Assembly: GCA_902464295.1 (NCBI GenBank)
Contig: CABQIW010000037.1
Coordinates: 1-17,810 of the forward strand
DNA from: an uncultured Eggerthella sp.
GTDB lineage: Bacteria; Actinomycetota; Coriobacteriia; Coriobacteriales; Eggerthellaceae
Direction of reading: 5' to 3'
DNA: 17,810 nt
Below are positions 6,699-14,096 of the stretch, piece after piece. Every line of letters begins with the position of its first letter. The first letter of the stretch is position 1. A program made the translations under genes and the position numbers. The notes below the pieces were generated by a model. It saw only the letters and a list, made by a program, of their open reading frames with translations. It was not told the origin of the DNA and made no database searches.

Positions 6699-8366
6699 TT
6701 AGAACAGGCCGCTGATCTTGCCGGTCTCATCCACATCGATACGCAGTGCCGCGGGCTCTTTCGGCAAGCCCGGCATCGTGAGCACATCGCCCGTAAGAGC
6801 GACCACGAAGCCTGCGCCAGCAGAAACCTTCACCTGGCGCACCATGATGCGGAAATCCTTCGGCGCGCCGAGCTTCGCCGGATCGTCAGAGAAGCTGTAT
6901 TGGGTCTTCGCCATGCAGACCGGATACTCGCCAAAACCGAGGCTTTCGAGCTTAGCGATCTCCTGCGCAGCTGCAGGCGTGAAGTCCACGCCGTCGGCAT
7001 GATAGACGCGTTTTGCGATCGCTTCGATCTTTTCAGCAAGACCCAGACCATCGTCATAAGCAAAGGTGAGTTTGCTCGTTTCGTCGCACAGGCGCACGAC
7101 CTCTTCGGCGAGTTCAAGACCGCCTTCGCCGCCTTTCGCCCACACCTGAGAAAGCGCCACGTTCACGCCAAGCTCCTCGCAGCTTGAACGCACAAGATCG
7201 ATCTCGGCTTGCGTGTCAGTCGGGAATTCGTTGATGGCTACCACACACGGGAGGTTATAGACGTTGCGGATGTTGTCCACGTGCTGCAGCAAGTTCGGCA
7301 AGCCAGCCTTCAAGGCCTCGAGATTCTCTTCGTTCAGATCCGCCTTGGCCACGCCTCCATGATTCTTGAGCGCGCGCACCGTTGCTACCACAACCACCGC
7401 ATCAGGCTCGATGCCCGCTAAACGGCACTTGATGTCGAGGAACTTCTCTGCACCGAGATCGGCGCCGAAGCCCGCTTCGGTCACGCAATAATCGCCGAGG
7501 GCAAGCGCCATACGCGTTGCCATGATGGAATTGCAGCCGTGCGCGATGTTCGCGAAGGGACCGCCGTGCACGAAGGCGGGCGTGCCTTCGAGGGTTTGTA
7601 CGAGATTGGGCTTGAGCGCATCTTTCAGCAGCGCCGCCATAGCGCCTTCTGCGCCGAGATCATGCGCCGTGACTGGTTCATCGTTGTAGGTGTAGGCCAC
7701 CACGATCTTGCCCAAACGCTCCTTCAGATCGGTGATGGAAGTCGCAAGACAGAAAATGGCCATAACCTCGGATGCGACCGTGATATCGAAGCCGTCTTCA
7801 CGCGGCATGCCTGCCTTCGGGCCGCCAAGACCGCACACGATGTTGCGCAGCTGACGATCGTTCATGTCCACCACGCGCTTCCACGTGATGCGACGCACGT
7901 CGATGCCGAGTTCGTTGCCTTGCTGAATATGGTTATCGAGCATAGCTGCGAGCAGGTTGTTCGCAGCGCCGATAGCGTGAAAATCGCCCGTGAAGTGCAG
8001 GTTGATGTCTTCCATGGGAATGACCTGGGCATATCCGCCACCAGCAGCGCCGCCCTTCACGCCGAAGACGGGCCCGAGCGAGGGCTCGCGCAGCGCGACC
8101 ACGGTATTCTTGCCCATCTTGGAAAGTGCATCGGCAAGACCTACCGTTGTGGTGGTCTTACCTTCGCCAGCTGGCGTGGGATTGATCGCCGTGACCAGAA
8201 TGAGCTTGCCCGGCTGGTAGTCCTTATCGCGAAGGAGATTGTAGTCGACCTTTGCCTTCGTGCGTCCATAGCACTCGAGGTATTCGCTCGCCACACCCGC
8301 TTTCTCTGCAACGGCGGAAATATCGAGCGGCTGAGCCGCCTGGGCGATTTCAATATCGGTTAGCAC
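6699..8366 (-). CDS. fhs: Formate-tetrahydrofolate ligase
   Basis: ATP-dependent ligase that makes 10-formyl-THF from formate and THF, the entry to the methyl branch of one-carbon metabolism. The 555-residue length is standard. The P-loop TPAGEGKTT is at residues 64-72, followed by the highly conserved REPSLGPVFGVKGGAAGGG and NLHFTGDFHAI segments, and by HGGPFANIAHGCNS and EAGFGADLGAEKF. The start is GTG 8366, with GAGGGG about nine bases upstream. It follows coaX by 27 bases and is followed by fchA and folD, giving a compact formate-to-methylene-THF module. In a heterotroph this usually supplies purine and serine carbon. No other Wood-Ljungdahl gene is in the window, so acetogenesis cannot be claimed. 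Confidence 0.98.
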   Translation of the reverse strand: MLTDIEIAQAAQPLDISAVAEKAGVASEYLECYGRTKAKVDYNLLRDKDYQPGKLILVTAINPTPAGEGKTTTTVGLADALSKMGKNTVVALREPSLGPVFGVKGGAAGGGYAQVIPMEDINLHFTGDFHAIGAANNLLAAMLDNHIQQGNELGIDVRRITWKRVVDMNDRQLRNIVCGLGGPKAGMPREDGFDITVASEVMAIFCLATSITDLKERLGKIVVAYTYNDEPVTAHDLGAEGAMAALLKDALKPNLVQTLEGTPAFVHGGPFANIAHGCNSIMATRMALALGDYCVTEAGFGADLGAEKFLDIKCRLAGIEPDAVVVVATVRALKNHGGVAKADLNEENLEALKAGLPNLLQHVDNIRNVYNLPCVVAINEFPTDTQAEIDLVRSSCEELGVNVALSQVWAKGGEGGLELAEEVVRLCDETSKLTFAYDDGLGLAEKIEAIAKRVYHADGVDFTPAAAQEIAKLESLGFGEYPVCMAKTQYSFSDDPAKLGAPKDFRIMVRQVKVSAGAGFVVALTGDVLTMPGLPKEPAALRIDVDETGKISGLF

Positions 8367-8393
8367 GTCGGGTCCCCTCTTTCTCTTTAGGCT

Positions 8394-9179
8394 CTAGCGC
8401 TGATTATCGCACTTTTTCAACTCGTTATAGATCAGGCGAAGCCCCTGTAAGGTTAGCTCCACATCCACTTCGGTGATCGTATGCGAAAGCGGTGCGATAC
8501 GGTGCGCGAGACCGCCCGTTGCCACCACTTTAGTCTTATAGCCAAGCTCTACCTGAATGCGCTCGACCAGCCCATCAACACGAGCCGCTTCGCCGCTCAC
8601 CACGCCGATCTGGATGGCCTCGGATGAATCGCGGCCGATCGCCACGCCTGGATCCTCCAATTCGACCGCGCGCAAAAGCGCCGCACGCGACATGAGCGAG
8701 CGCATCGAAGATTCCACACCAGGAGCGATAACGCCCCCTACGAACACGCCATCCTTGTCGATGACCTCCATGTTCGTTGCGGTGCCGAAATCAACGACCA
8801 CGACCGGTGCGCCGAAGATGGCCTTCGCTGCGACCGCATCAGCCACACGATCGGCGCCAAGTTCGACGAACGAAGTCTTGTCGATGTTCAGCAAGTGAGC
8901 GCAACTGCGCGCCGAAACCACCTGAGGTGCAACCCCGAAGGAGCGTTCGCACGCCTTTTCCCAATTGTGCGTGAGCGCTGGCACCACCGAACAGAGGATG
9001 GCGCCCTTGATCACGCCAGCATCGATCTCTTCGGCACTGAGCAGCGCGCGAAGCTTGATGCGCAATTCATCGCTCGTGTATTCAACGTTAGTGGCAAGGC
9101 GCCACATATGAATCAAACGATCTTGATCATAGATTCCCAAAACGGTGTGGGTATTGCCGATATCAACCACTAAAAGCAT
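8394..9179 (-). CDS. coaX: Type III pantothenate kinase
   Basis: Catalyses ATP-dependent phosphorylation of pantothenate, the first step of coenzyme A synthesis. It belongs to the ASKHA fold, unrelated to the CoaA type. Motifs visible are VDIGNTHTVLG (Asp6), ELGADR at about residues 106-111 with the catalytic Asp, VDFGTAT at 129-135 and GGVIAPG. The 261-residue length is typical. ATG 9179 has GGAAGG about nine bases upstream. It is the first gene of the leftward run and diverges from the response regulator across a 155-base intergenic region. CoA supply next to folate genes looks like general metabolism rather than a dedicated pathway. Confidence 0.97.
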   Translation of the reverse strand: MLLVVDIGNTHTVLGIYDQDRLIHMWRLATNVEYTSDELRIKLRALLSAEEIDAGVIKGAILCSVVPALTHNWEKACERSFGVAPQVVSARSCAHLLNIDKTSFVELGADRVADAVAAKAIFGAPVVVVDFGTATNMEVIDKDGVFVGGVIAPGVESSMRSLMSRAALLRAVELEDPGVAIGRDSSEAIQIGVVSGEAARVDGLVERIQVELGYKTKVVATGGLAHRIAPLSHTITEVDVELTLQGLRLIYNELKKCDNQR

Positions 9180-9281
9180 CGCGAAGTACCTTCCCAGGCC
9201 TACTATTTTTTAAAAACGCTCGGCGATTATGTACAGTAAATCGTAAAACGAATGCTACCATATTGCATAAGGGGAAATCAC

Positions 9282-9304
9282 TTTATCAGCACGCGCTTGA
9301 TAAA
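9282..9304. promoter_or_regulatory. Operator-like inverted repeat between coaX and the response regulator
   Basis: TTTATCA (9282-9288) and TGATAAA (9298-9304) form a perfect 7-bp inverted repeat with a 9-base spacer. It ends 30 bases before the response regulator ATG, in the divergent intergenic region, so a dimeric regulator or autoregulation is possible. No strong -35/-10 pair could be assigned with confidence on either strand. Confidence 0.4.
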
Positions 9305-9334
9305 AGTTTTAACAGATATTGAGAGGGATTAGCT

Positions 9335-10024
9335 ATGGATCATACTCCTGCGCGCATTCTTGTCGTTGACGACGAACCATCTATCACCGAATTCGTTAGC
9401 TATGCTCTGCAGAAGGAAAACTACACGGTCGATACTGCTGGCGACGGTGAACAAGCACTCACGCTCATCGAGCAGAAACCCTACGATCTCTATATTCTCG
9501 ACATCATGCTTCCGGGCATCGATGGCTATGAACTCTGCCGTCGTATTCGCGCCTCTTATGACACGCCTATCCTGTTCTTGAGCGCGCGCGATGGCGAAGT
9601 GAACAAGATCATCGGCCTTGAGCTGGGCGCAGACGACTATCTGGCTAAACCTTTCGGCATCCGCGAGCTTATCGCGCGCACCCGTGCATTGCTTCGTCGT
9701 TCGCAGGCTACTAATTCCACCAGCGCTGAGGTCAGCGCAAGCGGCATTGCGCTCGACGACGACGCGCACACCGCCACGGGCGAGCATGGCCCGATCGATC
9801 TTACGCCGCGCGAGTTCGAGCTCATGAGCTGCCTCATGCACAACGCTGGCAAGGTCGTCTCTCGTGAAGACCTGCTGCGCGAGGCCTGGGGCTGGGAATT
9901 TATCACGGAAACGAAGACGGTCGACACGCACATCAAGCGCCTTCGCGACAAGATCGAAGCTGCTGGCTACAATCCGCAAGTTGTCGAAACCGTACGTGGT
10001 TACGGTTATCGCTTCAAAAAATAG
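9335..10024 (+). CDS. Two-component response regulator, OmpR/PhoB family
   Basis: 229-residue DNA-binding regulator. The receiver domain (about 5-120) has the acidic pair Asp12-Asp13, the phospho-acceptor Asp56 in YILDIMLPG, the Ser of FLSARD and the Lys of LAKPF. The winged-helix effector domain (about 130-229) shows LTPREFELM and ends in VETVRGYGYRFKK, the classic PhoB-type wing. ATG 9335 has GAGAGGG about seven bases upstream. The partner kinase gene begins 15 bases after the stop. The target genes cannot be named; its own upstream inverted repeat and the neighbouring genes are candidates. Confidence 0.95.
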   Translation: MDHTPARILVVDDEPSITEFVSYALQKENYTVDTAGDGEQALTLIEQKPYDLYILDIMLPGIDGYELCRRIRASYDTPILFLSARDGEVNKIIGLELGADDYLAKPFGIRELIARTRALLRRSQATNSTSAEVSASGIALDDDAHTATGEHGPIDLTPREFELMSCLMHNAGKVVSREDLLREAWGWEFITETKTVDTHIKRLRDKIEAAGYNPQVVETVRGYGYRFKK

Positions 10025-10039
10025 CCTGGCGAAGCTTCG

Positions 10040-11062
10040 ATGAGGCTCGCAACGCACGTCGCATTCACGACGACTCTTCTTTCTGCCCTAAGCTGCTCGA
10101 TCATCTGCATCTGCGGCATTCACTTCTTCCATGCCTCAGAGTGGATCTTGCTCCTTATCATCCCGGTCAGCTGTATCGCCTTCTTCCTGAGTCTTGCCAT
10201 CGCTCATTTCACGAGCAAGCCCTTCCGCGAACTTGCCCAGAGTCTCAAGCGCTACCATGAAGGCGATTACAACATCTCGTTCAAGATCAATCACGGTATC
10301 TATGAGAGCGAAGAGCTTTCGCATGATATCGAGGATCTGATCGACACCGCGGAATCCCACAAGGACGAGATCGCGATATTGCGTCATCGTGAAGGTGAAT
10401 TCATTTCGGACGTGGCTCACGAATTTCGCACGCCCCTAACGGCGATCAGCGGTAATGCTGAGCTCATGATGGATCCCGACATGCCGCTCTCCATGCGCCA
10501 GCATTTCTTGCAGATCACGCTTTCAGAGGCAGAACGCCTGAACAACCTCGTGAATGACCTCATCTCGCTGCGCCATATCCAAGAAGACTCCCCCACCACC
10601 ATCGAGCGCGTGAACATCCGCCAGATCGCTGAAGAAGTTGGCGAGATCTTGAGCGCGAACTTCCAAAAGAAAGATATCGAGTTCTCCATCGATGGCGAAG
10701 CGCCCGACATCCTCATCGACCCTGCGCGCCTGAAACAGGCGATCATCAACCTCACTGACAACGCCTGCAAGCACGTGCCCGAAGGAGGTAGCGTAAAGAT
10801 CATGCTTTCCGGCGTCGATGATAAATCCATCATCGCCGTGAAGGATAACGGCGTGGGCTTCGGCGACATCAACCCGTCGCTTCTATTCAAGCGCTTCTAT
10901 CGCACCGACTTTTCGCGCTCGCGCGTGAAGGGCGGATCAGGCCTCGGTCTTTCGATCGTGCAGGCCATCGTCGAAGGCAACGATGGCAACATCACTGCGT
11001 TCAACGATCCCGAAGGTGGTGCCGTATTCCTCATAGCCTTCCCCTCCGTTATCGATCGATAA
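10040..11062 (+). CDS. Membrane sensor histidine kinase with a very short external loop
   Basis: 340-residue HisKA/HATPase kinase paired with the preceding regulator. Two membrane segments (about residues 9-29 and 35-56) are separated by only a few residues, so there is almost no extracytoplasmic sensor domain. A HAMP-like linker follows to about 110. The H-box VAHEFRTPLTAIS holds the phospho-acceptor His127. The ATPase domain has the N-box LTDNACKHV, G1 DNGVGF and G2 GGSGLGLSIVQAI. This layout is that of intramembrane-sensing kinases, which usually report cell-envelope stress through a membrane partner. No such partner (for example an ABC transporter) is adjacent. The ribosome binding site is weak (GGCGA), suggesting coupling to the upstream gene. 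Confidence 0.95.
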   Translation: MRLATHVAFTTTLLSALSCSIICICGIHFFHASEWILLLIIPVSCIAFFLSLAIAHFTSKPFRELAQSLKRYHEGDYNISFKINHGIYESEELSHDIEDLIDTAESHKDEIAILRHREGEFISDVAHEFRTPLTAISGNAELMMDPDMPLSMRQHFLQITLSEAERLNNLVNDLISLRHIQEDSPTTIERVNIRQIAEEVGEILSANFQKKDIEFSIDGEAPDILIDPARLKQAIINLTDNACKHVPEGGSVKIMLSGVDDKSIIAVKDNGVGFGDINPSLLFKRFYRTDFSRSRVKGGSGLGLSIVQAIVEGNDGNITAFNDPEGGAVFLIAFPSVIDR

Positions 11063-11096
11063 GCATACAGAAATCCTCTGCTCATCTCAGGCAAGC

Positions 11097-11133
11097 AAAA
11101 AACCCCGCCCGAACGAATCGGACGAGGTTTTTT
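11097..11133. terminator. Bidirectional intrinsic terminator
   Basis: The arms CCCCGCCCGA (11103-11112) and TCGGACGAGG (11118-11127) pair at 8 of 10 positions, flanked by A6 on the left and T6 on the right. It lies between the 3' ends of the plus-strand kinase gene and the minus-strand membrane protein gene, so it can end both transcripts. Confidence 0.85.
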
Positions 11134-11180
11134 CGGGATACGAATCGCAGGTAGCTCTGCTCTGCGTTTTAGGTGCGCGA

Positions 11181-12317
11181 CTATTCCCGCTTGATAGTCT
11201 CGGTTGCCTCTTGACCGTTCTTATCGACAGCCACATAGACGAAGCCTGGCTTACCCTCAACAGGGAGCTCGTTATACGCGACCATCTCAGCGATCTCTGC
11301 AGCAGTTGCGCTCTTCGGCTCAGTAGCCAGCAGGTAATCGGTGGAAGCACGGCGAGCCATTGCCTCGCGGAAGTCCTTGGTTCCCACGAACACTTCCTGC
11401 TTGTAAGGATTGACCTTGAGCTTCTTCGAGCGGTAGATGATGTAAGAAAGCGCTGCGATATTAGCGATGAGCGCGATCGAAGCTACCACCGTGTTCACTG
11501 CCGGATTGTTCACCGAGTGAACTGCGAAAATCGAATCGTTTGCGAACATCGGACAAACCTGGCAGAACATGCACCACATCGAAAGCGTGAATGCGCGGTT
11601 CTGGATCCATCCACCTTTGTTCCACCAGAGGCCTGCGATGGTAGGTGCGAGCAGAAGTGCGATGCCGCAATACCAAGAGTGAGTTGGCAAACAGTTGTAG
11701 GTGTAGCAGAAGTTCCAGAGGTCGTAGGCGATGATGAAGACCCACGTCATATCGGGCCACAACATATCCTGGCGCTTCTTTGAGATGTAGATGCCGAACC
11801 AGCCGGTCATACACAGAATGTTCAGCAAGCCTGCACAGCCATTCAGCACGTTATGGATGCCGCCATTCAGAAGCACGCCCTCATCGGTTACGAAACTGGA
11901 ATCCCATGCCACGATCGCACTCTCGAAATCACTGGCGACCGCAATGAGGATATTGATCGCAACGATAACGAACGGGAACGCCTTGAACCAATGTGAACGG
12001 CCGATCTTGCCCCAGCTGTACTTCAGCATCATGAAGCCGATACAGCCTGCAGTTGCCGCATAGACTTTGGCGTAGTGGAACCAACCACCCATCGTTTGAT
12101 ATGTTGGGTTATTGAGCGCCCACTCAGCCCCCATGGCGGCTCCGATCTCGACCACCACACAATAGACGGTCATCGCTGCGCACACTCCAATGAACATGAA
12201 GATGCCGCCTGCCTTAGTGCGTCTTGCGAACTCATTGAGCAAGATGAGTGCGCCAAGCACCATGAACAAACCGAGCCATTGGAAGCCCGCATTCGCTCCA
12301 TAAACATCGAATAACAT
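11181..12317 (-). CDS. Multi-pass membrane protein, DUF5692-like, function unknown
   Basis: 378-residue integral membrane protein with about nine or ten hydrophobic helices and a soluble C-terminal tail from about residue 297. I recognise the general look of the DUF5692 family but cannot confirm it. It is unusually rich in Trp and Cys. The stretch at residues 201-255 contains Cys204, Cys209 and Cys217, and then a C-x2-C-x2-C motif (Cys249, Cys252, Cys255) in or next to a membrane helix, which might bind metal or take part in redox chemistry. There is no transporter signature that I can name. The start ATG 12317 has an ideal AAGGAGG eight bases upstream; an upstream extension of 16 codons is not supported. 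It is transcribed separately from the CoA-transferase genes and has a perfect FNR-type box upstream, so anaerobic control is likely. Confidence 0.85.
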   Translation of the reverse strand: MLFDVYGANAGFQWLGLFMVLGALILLNEFARRTKAGGIFMFIGVCAAMTVYCVVVEIGAAMGAEWALNNPTYQTMGGWFHYAKVYAATAGCIGFMMLKYSWGKIGRSHWFKAFPFVIVAINILIAVASDFESAIVAWDSSFVTDEGVLLNGGIHNVLNGCAGLLNILCMTGWFGIYISKKRQDMLWPDMTWVFIIAYDLWNFCYTYNCLPTHSWYCGIALLLAPTIAGLWWNKGGWIQNRAFTLSMWCMFCQVCPMFANDSIFAVHSVNNPAVNTVVASIALIANIAALSYIIYRSKKLKVNPYKQEVFVGTKDFREAMARRASTDYLLATEPKSATAAEIAEMVAYNELPVEGKPGFVYVAVDKNGQEATETIKRE

Positions 12318-12352
12318 TTTCCCCTCCTTCTTCCCTATGCCAATCGATATCA

Positions 12353-12358
12353 AGTATC
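12353..12358 (-). promoter_or_regulatory. Candidate -10 element of the membrane protein gene
   Basis: GATACT on the minus strand matches TATAAT at four of six positions. It would place the transcription start near 12346, giving a leader of about 29 bases that contains the strong ribosome binding site. The centre of the FNR-type box is then about 43 bases upstream of the start, the class II activator position. The assignment rests on this spacing. Confidence 0.45.
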
Positions 12359-12382
12359 TGATCAATGCGTTGAACGGAGTTT

Positions 12383-12396
12383 TTGATACAGATCAA
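12383..12396. promoter_or_regulatory. Perfect FNR/CRP-family binding site
   Basis: The sequence TTGAT-ACAG-ATCAA is an exact match to the FNR consensus TTGAT-N4-ATCAA, and the symmetry extends to TTTTGAT and ATCAAAA (12381-12398). It is centred at 12389.5, 72 bases before the ATG of the membrane protein gene. A CRP/FNR-family regulator sensing oxygen, nitric oxide or a metabolite would be expected to activate from here. Confidence 0.65.
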
Positions 12397-12791
12397 AACA
12401 TTTGCCCAGATAGTTGATGGTTTTCAAGAAAACCCATAGCCAGAATATGGCAACGAGCGAGACCAAACAACGAGGTGGACAACACTGCGAAAATGTCGTT
12501 ACCTTTGTCAGGAACTTGTAACTTCAAGTGATGAAAATGCTCTTGCATTACAGGGCAAGTTGAAGTAAATAAACAGGATTTACCCTACATGACATGCGGT
12601 TTTGTTGAATTCTATTCAAACAGCGAAGGGAGCGAAACGGGTAACAATGCGCATCATTTTCGTTCAGATGGTTTCGACGGCGACGGATAGACACGCTTAA
12701 GTCGCGATAAGAGAATAAGAGGGAGAGGCCTAACCCTTGCCAAAAAAATTCGACTCAGCTCTGCCTATTGATACTGTTCTGCTCACAATAA

Positions 12792-12820
12792 AAGAACGCC
12801 GGCATTACGCCGGCGTTCTT
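12792..12820 (-). terminator. Intrinsic terminator after the CoA-transferase genes
   Basis: A perfect 12-bp stem (AAGAACGCCGGC with GCCGGCGTTCTT) encloses the 5-base loop ATTAC. On the minus strand it is followed by TTTTATT. It lies 39 bases beyond the stop of the last CoA-transferase gene. The plus-strand side also carries a pyrimidine run, so weak function in that direction is possible. Confidence 0.9.
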
Positions 12821-12858
12821 CTAGGAAGGAAAGATTTCCCAAAGGTTGGATCGTGGCC

Positions 12859-14082
12859 TTATGCAGGCTTAACTGGAGCTCGATCCTCTTCAGGCTCAAT
12901 ATCGTCACCCAATCGAATGCCGCCCTCTTCCTTAAGGCGTGCGATCGTCGCATCGTCTGCGCCGACCTCTTTCAGGTAGACTTCGGTATCTGCGCCAAGC
13001 GGCGAAACCTCGGTGAATTCAGAGATCTCGACCGGAATGGTTGAGATGTGGTGAGGCAGACCAGTCTGCAGCACGCGACCAACATTAGGGAATTCAACCC
13101 ATGCAAGAGCCTCAGGGTTCTCACGCGTGATCTGCTCGACCGCTTCAGTCTTGGAGTTGACCTTAGCGATGCAGAAGTCCTTATCCTCGAGCCAATCGAG
13201 CCATTCCTGGGTGGTACGGCCCTTGATGGTCTCTTCGACGATCTCGAATGCCTCAGGAGCTTCCCAACGACGCATCAAACCAGTTGGCTTGATCTCGGGG
13301 TGACCGATCGCATCGCAGAACGGCTCCCAGAACTTAGGCTCAACCATGCCAAGAGCAAGCTTGCCGCCGTCCTTGGTCTCATAGACGTTGTAAGCGGTTG
13401 ACGGATACTCGAGGTCGTCACGCTTGCATTCGCCATCGTTGAAGCACCAGCGGCTGTCGAGCAGCGAGTTCCACCAAACGAAGCAATCGAACATCGAGAT
13501 ATCGATGTAAGCGCCTTCGCCCGTAACGGTGCGCGCATAGAGCGCAGCGAGCAGCGCCTGGCCAGCAACCATGCCTGAAGACAGGTCGCAAAGATGCAGC
13601 GGCGAAGTAGAACCATGGTTGACAGACAGATAGCCACTTGTCGCCTGCATGTTCAGGTCATGCTGAGCCTTCTTCGAACGAGGATCATTGGCACCATAGC
13701 CCGAGATCGAGCAGTAGATGATGCCCGGGTTGAGCTTCTTGATTGATTCGTAGTCGATGCCGAGCTTAGCGGTAACACCAGGACGGAAGCTCTCGACGAT
13801 GATGTCTGCTTCCTGTGCCATCTTCAAGAACCAGTCAACAACTTCTTCGTTCTTCAGGTTCAAAGAAACGGACTTCTTGTTGCGGCCAAGCGCGGTGATG
13901 TAGTAAGAGATTCCGCCGCCCTTGGTCGGGTAGTCATGACGCATGAAGTCGCCCAAGCCCGTGTCTTCAACCTTGATGACCGTTGCGCCGAGGTCTGCGA
14001 GGACCTGCGTTGCATAACCACCAGGAAGGTAACGAGAGAAGTCGAGAACGGTAATATCAGAAAATGGAGTATTCTTTGCCAT
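12859..14082 (-). CDS. Class III CoA-transferase, CaiB/BaiF family (first paralogue)
   Basis: 407-residue family III CoA-transferase, a cytoplasmic enzyme of the interlocked-ring fold that moves CoA from an acyl-CoA donor to a free carboxylate. The N-terminal block VLDFSRYLPGGYATQVLADLGA, IKVE, ISGYGANDP and GEGAYIDISMFD are typical. The expected nucleophile of the GxD block is Asp142 in QHDLNMQATSG, so the enzyme should be active. The acidic C-terminal tail (from about 385) looks disordered. ATG 14082 has AAGGTGG upstream, partly overlapping the stop of the paralogue 14 bases before it, so the two are co-translated. The substrate is unknown. Two adjacent class III genes can encode one heteromeric enzyme, as in BbsEF of benzylsuccinate metabolism. 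Confidence 0.93.
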   Translation of the reverse strand: MAKNTPFSDITVLDFSRYLPGGYATQVLADLGATVIKVEDTGLGDFMRHDYPTKGGGISYYITALGRNKKSVSLNLKNEEVVDWFLKMAQEADIIVESFRPGVTAKLGIDYESIKKLNPGIIYCSISGYGANDPRSKKAQHDLNMQATSGYLSVNHGSTSPLHLCDLSSGMVAGQALLAALYARTVTGEGAYIDISMFDCFVWWNSLLDSRWCFNDGECKRDDLEYPSTAYNVYETKDGGKLALGMVEPKFWEPFCDAIGHPEIKPTGLMRRWEAPEAFEIVEETIKGRTTQEWLDWLEDKDFCIAKVNSKTEAVEQITRENPEALAWVEFPNVGRVLQTGLPHHISTIPVEISEFTEVSPLGADTEVYLKEVGADDATIARLKEEGGIRLGDDIEPEEDRAPVKPA

Positions 14083-14096
14083 TAGTTAAACCACCT

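Larger units (their letters stand above)
12318..12858. other. Intergenic region of 541 bases, no gene
   Basis: No convincing coding sequence was seen on either strand. From left to right it holds the ribosome binding site and candidate promoter of the membrane protein gene, an FNR-type box (12383-12396), a near-palindrome GGTTTTC-AA-GAAAACC (12419-12434), a nested inverted repeat (12521-12566), a small inverted repeat TTGAAT-TCT-ATTCAA (12605-12619), and the terminator of the CoA-transferase unit (12792-12820). The stretch between about 12620 and 12790 shows nothing I can assign. Confidence 0.7.

Noticed and set aside
6689..6787. 33-codon N-terminal extension of the FchA-like gene
   Set aside because: It overlaps the end of fhs, is Arg/Cys-rich out-of-frame sequence, and the family begins at the Met encoded at 6688.
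6699..8366. Acetogenic (Wood-Ljungdahl) interpretation of fhs/fchA/folD
   Set aside because: These three genes also serve ordinary folate one-carbon metabolism, and no methyltransferase, CODH/ACS or metF gene is in the window.
9180..9334. Promoters for coaX (CATAAT near 9230) and the response regulator
   Set aside because: A fair -10 can be seen for coaX but no matching -35, and on the plus strand no pair with proper spacing. I could not support either.
12737..12979. Plus-strand open frame of 80 codons
   Set aside because: It runs through the terminator hairpin at 12792-12820 and into the 3' end of the CoA-transferase gene, with no domain and no ribosome binding site.
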